Below are positions 61,487 to 64,000 of a stretch of 64,000 nucleotides of DNA, one piece after another (position 1 is the stretch's first letter; each line of letters starts with the position of its first letter). The position numbers and the translations under genes are program-made. The stretch covers positions 38,607 to 102,606 of the forward strand of contig JAWKWH010000006.1 of the NCBI GenBank assembly GCA_041397625.1, written 5' to 3'. Under the pieces are notes generated by a model that worked only from the letters and a program-made list of their open reading frames with translations, had not been told where the DNA came from and did not search any database. This stretch comes from JAWKWH01 sp041397625 (lineage in GTDB: Bacteria > Pseudomonadota > Alphaproteobacteria > Rhizobiales > Rhizobiaceae).

Positions 61487-62823
61487 CGTCCCCGTCTACC
61501 CCCGCGAAGTTTCGAACGCTTGATCAGCCCCTCATACTGGTGCGCGATCAGGTGGCCCTGAACCTGCGCCACGGTGTCGAGCGTGACGCTGACCACGATG
61601 AGCAGCGAGGTTCCGCCCAGATAGAACGGCACGCCGGTGGCCGAGATCAGGAACTCGGGCAGCAGGCAGACGATGATCAGGTAGATCGCGCCGACCACGG
61701 TGATGCGCGTCAGCACATAGTCGATATATTCGGCCGTTCTCTCGCCCGGCCGGTAGCCCGGAATGAAGCCGGAATTCTGCTTGAGCTGATCGGCCGTGTC
61801 CTTCGGATTGAAGACGATCGCGGTGTAGAAGAACGCGAAGAACGCGATCATCGCCGCATAGAACAGCATGTAGAGCGGCTGGCCGTGACCCAGTGCCGCC
61901 AGAATGGTGCCAGCCCAGCCCGGCAGGTCGGTGGTGTTCGAAAAGCCGGCCAGCGTCGCCGGCAGCAGCAGCAGCGACGAGGCGAAGATCGGCGGAATGA
62001 CGCCCGCCGTGTTGAGCTTCAGCGGCAGGTGCGAGGTGTCGCCCTGGAACATGCGGTTGCCGACCTGGCGCTTCGGATACTGGATCAGCAGCCGCCTTTG
62101 CGCCCGCTCGAAGAACACGATCGCCGCGATCACCACGACCGCCAGCACGATGATCGCCAGGATCAGGCCGGTCGACAGCGCGCCCGTGCGGCCGAGTTCA
62201 AGCGTGCCGCCGATCGCCGACGGCAGGCCTGCCACGATGCCCGAGAAGATGATCAGCGAAATGCCGTTGCCGATGCCGCGCGCGGTGATCTGCTCGCCGA
62301 GCCACATCAGGAACATGGTACCGCCGACCAGCGTAATGACCGCCGATATGCGGAAGAACCAGCCCGGATCGGTGACGATGTTGTTGCCGCTCTCAAGCCC
62401 GACCGAAATACCGTAGGCCTGCACGGCCGCCAGCAGCACCGTGCCGTAGCGCGTGTACTGGTTGATGACCTTGCGGCCCTGCTCGCCTTCCTTCTTGAGT
62501 TGTTCGAGCGTCGGAATGACCGACGTCATCAACTGCATGATGATGGAAGCCGAGATGTAGGGCATGATGCCGAGCGCGAAGATCGCCATGCGCCCCACCG
62601 CGCCGCCGGCAAACATGTTGAACATGCCGAGCACGCCGCCCGACTGCTGTTCGAAAGCCTGGGCGAAGGCATCCGGATTGATGCCGGGCATCGGAATGTA
62701 TGTGCCGACCCGGTAGACAAGCAGCGCACCCAGCGTGAACCAGATGCGCTTCTTGAGATCCTCGGCCTTGGCGAAGGCCGCGAAGTTCAGATTGGAAGCA
62801 AGTTGCTCTGCTGCCGATGCCAT
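61483..62823 (-). CDS. secY: Protein translocase subunit SecY
   Basis: A 446-residue channel subunit with ten helices. It starts MASAAEQLASNLNFAAFAKA and has the typical IPMPGINPDAF after helix 1, the cytosolic loop ERAQRRLLIQYPKRQVG and the PGYRPGERTAEYIDYVLTRI block before helix 9. The start at 62823 was chosen by similarity to alphaproteobacterial SecY; the frame upstream has no similarity. It forms the Sec channel with SecE and SecG. Confidence 0.97.
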   Translation of the reverse strand: MASAAEQLASNLNFAAFAKAEDLKKRIWFTLGALLVYRVGTYIPMPGINPDAFAQAFEQQSGGVLGMFNMFAGGAVGRMAIFALGIMPYISASIIMQLMTSVIPTLEQLKKEGEQGRKVINQYTRYGTVLLAAVQAYGISVGLESGNNIVTDPGWFFRISAVITLVGGTMFLMWLGEQITARGIGNGISLIIFSGIVAGLPSAIGGTLELGRTGALSTGLILAIIVLAVVVIAAIVFFERAQRRLLIQYPKRQVGNRMFQGDTSHLPLKLNTAGVIPPIFASSLLLLPATLAGFSNTTDLPGWAGTILAALGHGQPLYMLFYAAMIAFFAFFYTAIVFNPKDTADQLKQNSGFIPGYRPGERTAEYIDYVLTRITVVGAIYLIIVCLLPEFLISATGVPFYLGGTSLLIVVSVTLDTVAQVQGHLIAHQYEGLIKRSKLRGGRRGR

Positions 62824-62925
62824 GTTTGGGTCTTCTCCGCGTGGCCACGTTGCCGGTGGATGCCCCGAGATAAGTCCCGGACCCCGAAGTTGCAAGCGGC
62901 GGCCCCAAACCGCCGCCGATTGTGA

Positions 62926-63402
62926 TCACTCGGCGGCGTCGGCCTTCTCGGCGACCTTCACCGATCCGCCGGCTTTTTCCACCTTCTCGATTGCCGATTT
63001 CGAAGCGCCTGCGATGTCGAAGGCGAGCTTCGCCGTGATGTCGCCGGTGCTCACCAGCCGCACGCCGTCCTTGACGCGGCGCACGACGCCGGCCTCGACC
63101 AGCGCCTCGGCCGTCACCGGCTTCTTGGCGTCGAGCTTCTTGGCGTCGACGGCGGCCTGCACGCGGGCCAGCGTCACGGTGTTGAAGTCCTTGGAAAACG
63201 GGTTCTTGAAACCGCGCTTCGGCAAACGGCGGTAGATCGCCATCTGGCCGCCCTCATAGCCGTTGAGCGCCACACCCGAACGGGACTTCTGGCCCTTCAC
63301 GCCGCGGCCTGCGGTCTTGCCGCTGCCCGAACCGATGCCGCGTCCAACCCGCTTGCGGGCCTTGGTGGCGCCGGACTTGTCGCGCAATTCGTTGAGTTTC
63401 AT
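62926..63402 (-). CDS. rplO: 50S ribosomal protein L15
   Basis: A 158-residue protein with the L15 N-terminus MKLNELRDKSGATKARKRVG, the Gly/Lys-rich RGIGSGSGKTAGRGVKGQKS region and YRRLPKRGFKNPF. The second ATG was chosen, as in relatives. It lies 11 bp after rpmD and precedes secY. Confidence 0.97.
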   Translation of the reverse strand: MKLNELRDKSGATKARKRVGRGIGSGSGKTAGRGVKGQKSRSGVALNGYEGGQMAIYRRLPKRGFKNPFSKDFNTVTLARVQAAVDAKKLDAKKPVTAEALVEAGVVRRVKDGVRLVSTGDITAKLAFDIAGASKSAIEKVEKAGGSVKVAEKADAAE

Positions 63403-63413
63403 CGTCAATTCTC

Positions 63414-63614
63414 CTAGGCCTCGTCGACCACGCGAACGAGGTGCTGCACCTTGCGGATCATGCCACGCACGGCCGGCGTGTCCTCCAGCGTGCTGCGGCG
63501 ATGCATCTTGTTGAGACCGAGGCCCACCAGCGTTGCGCGCTGCTTGCCGGGCCGGCGAAGCGGACTGCCGATCTGCTCGACGGTGACCGTCTTGTCCTTC
63601 TTGTTCTCAGCCAT
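63414..63614 (-). CDS. rpmD: 50S ribosomal protein L30
   Basis: A 66-residue protein with the L30 core VTVEQIGSPLRRPGKQRATL, LGLNKMHRRSTLEDTPAVRG and MIRKVQHLVRVV. The start is the ATG giving MAENKKDKTV; an ATG eight codons further upstream is less well placed. It lies between rpsE and rplO. Confidence 0.95.
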   Translation of the reverse strand: MAENKKDKTVTVEQIGSPLRRPGKQRATLVGLGLNKMHRRSTLEDTPAVRGMIRKVQHLVRVVDEA

Positions 63615-63676
63615 GGTATCGATTCCCTGATCTGTCATGCGCCGGGCGCCGTGCGGCGCGCGCGGGACGGCCTTTT

Positions 63677-64000
63677 CTATTCCTCGGCGCCGATCAGATC
63701 GCGGCGGCGATCCTGCAGCGTCGAGTACTTGATTCCGCGCTGGGCGGCGATGTCCTTCGGATGCATCTGGTGCTTCAGCGCATCGAACGTCGCGCGCACC
63801 ATGTTATAGGGGTTGGACGATCCCATCGACTTGGCGACGACATCGTGCATGCCCAGCGTCTCGAACACGGCGCGCATCGGGCCGCCGGCGATGATACCGG
63901 TACCCGGCTTGGCGGCGCGCAGCAGCACCTTGCCGGCACCGTGGCGGCCGGTAACGTCGTGGTGCAGCGTGCGTCCCGACCTGAGCGGAACGAAGATCAT
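63677..64000 (-). CDS. rpsE: 30S ribosomal protein S5, partial (5' end outside window)
   Basis: The C-terminal 107 codons are present; the gene continues beyond the window edge. The fragment contains FVPLRSGRTLHHDVTGRHGA, the AAKPGTGIIAGGPMRAVFET block and SSNPYNMVRATFDAL, all diagnostic of S5. The in-frame ATG at the window edge is internal. Confidence 0.95.
   Translation of the reverse strand: MIFVPLRSGRTLHHDVTGRHGAGKVLLRAAKPGTGIIAGGPMRAVFETLGMHDVVAKSMGSSNPYNMVRATFDALKHQMHPKDIAAQRGIKYSTLQDRRRDLIGAEE

Overview
The window is GC-rich DNA from an alphaproteobacterium of the Hyphomicrobiales (Rhizobiales), most likely a Phyllobacteriaceae / Mesorhizobium-like lineage. This rests on the rplQ - Do protease - rarA - crcB - RluA - ATP12 order, the RpoA and S13 sequences, the NnrS, DUF1194 and DUF1127 proteins, and the dispersed CCTCCCC..GGGGAGG palindromic repeats. 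It contains no rRNA, CRISPR array, transposase or phage module.

Layout. (1) 1-13650: transport and catabolism. Two BMP/nucleoside-type ABC permeases and a MalT-like LuxR regulator are followed by an operon with dipeptide-type permeases, a fused two-domain ATPase, a HyuA-type hydantoinase/oxoprolinase, two tandem DUF917 proteins and a family-5 solute-binding protein. A separate class V PLP enzyme follows the terminator. (2) 13683-14885: tRNA-Gly(TCC), tRNA-Tyr(GTA) and the 23S rRNA methyltransferase rlmB. (3) 15097-22178 (minus): two operons that together look like a lipid-linked pentose pathway: a HAD-UbiA phosphoribosyltransferase and a DprE1-like oxidase, then an SMR-type transporter, an extended SDR, a class III aminotransferase and a GT-C-like membrane protein. 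(4) 22377-27402: a small periplasmic protein, a large MscS channel, NnrS and a nitroreductase. (5) 27597-36769: an XRE-cupin regulator followed by an apparent methylamine/methyl-glycine demethylation operon (two FAD-GcvT fusion dehydrogenases, a PNPOx-like flavoprotein, a homocysteine S-methyltransferase, an aminotransferase), then a short cytosolic reductive-dehalogenase-like Fe-S protein. (6) 36821-39757 (minus): a three-gene TRAP transporter of the mannitol/chloroaromatic type. (7) 40165-47976: a CadC-like TPR regulator, a methyltransferase, an OmpA lipoprotein, a LysR regulator facing a DUF1127 small protein, another 46-residue protein, a GbdR-like AraC regulator and a DUF1194 vWA protein. 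(8) 48304-50865: a third FAD-GcvT fusion; 51056-52399: an O-antigen-ligase-like protein. (9) 52401-64000 (minus): housekeeping genes ending in the spc/alpha ribosomal operon (rpsE-rpmD-rplO-secY-adk-rpsM-rpsK-rpoA-rplQ).

How it fits together. The catabolic parts suggest a bacterium that scavenges small nitrogenous compounds: hydantoin-like rings, N-methylated glycines, and a TRAP substrate. Methyl groups are probably passed to tetrahydrofolate by the GcvT domains and to homocysteine by the methyltransferase. The least expected elements are the RdhA-like protein beside a chloroaromatic-type TRAP transporter, the DprE1/UbiA-HAD/aminotransferase cluster, and the DUF917 pair beside a hydantoinase. 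All functional assignments come from reading protein motifs by eye; no database search was possible.
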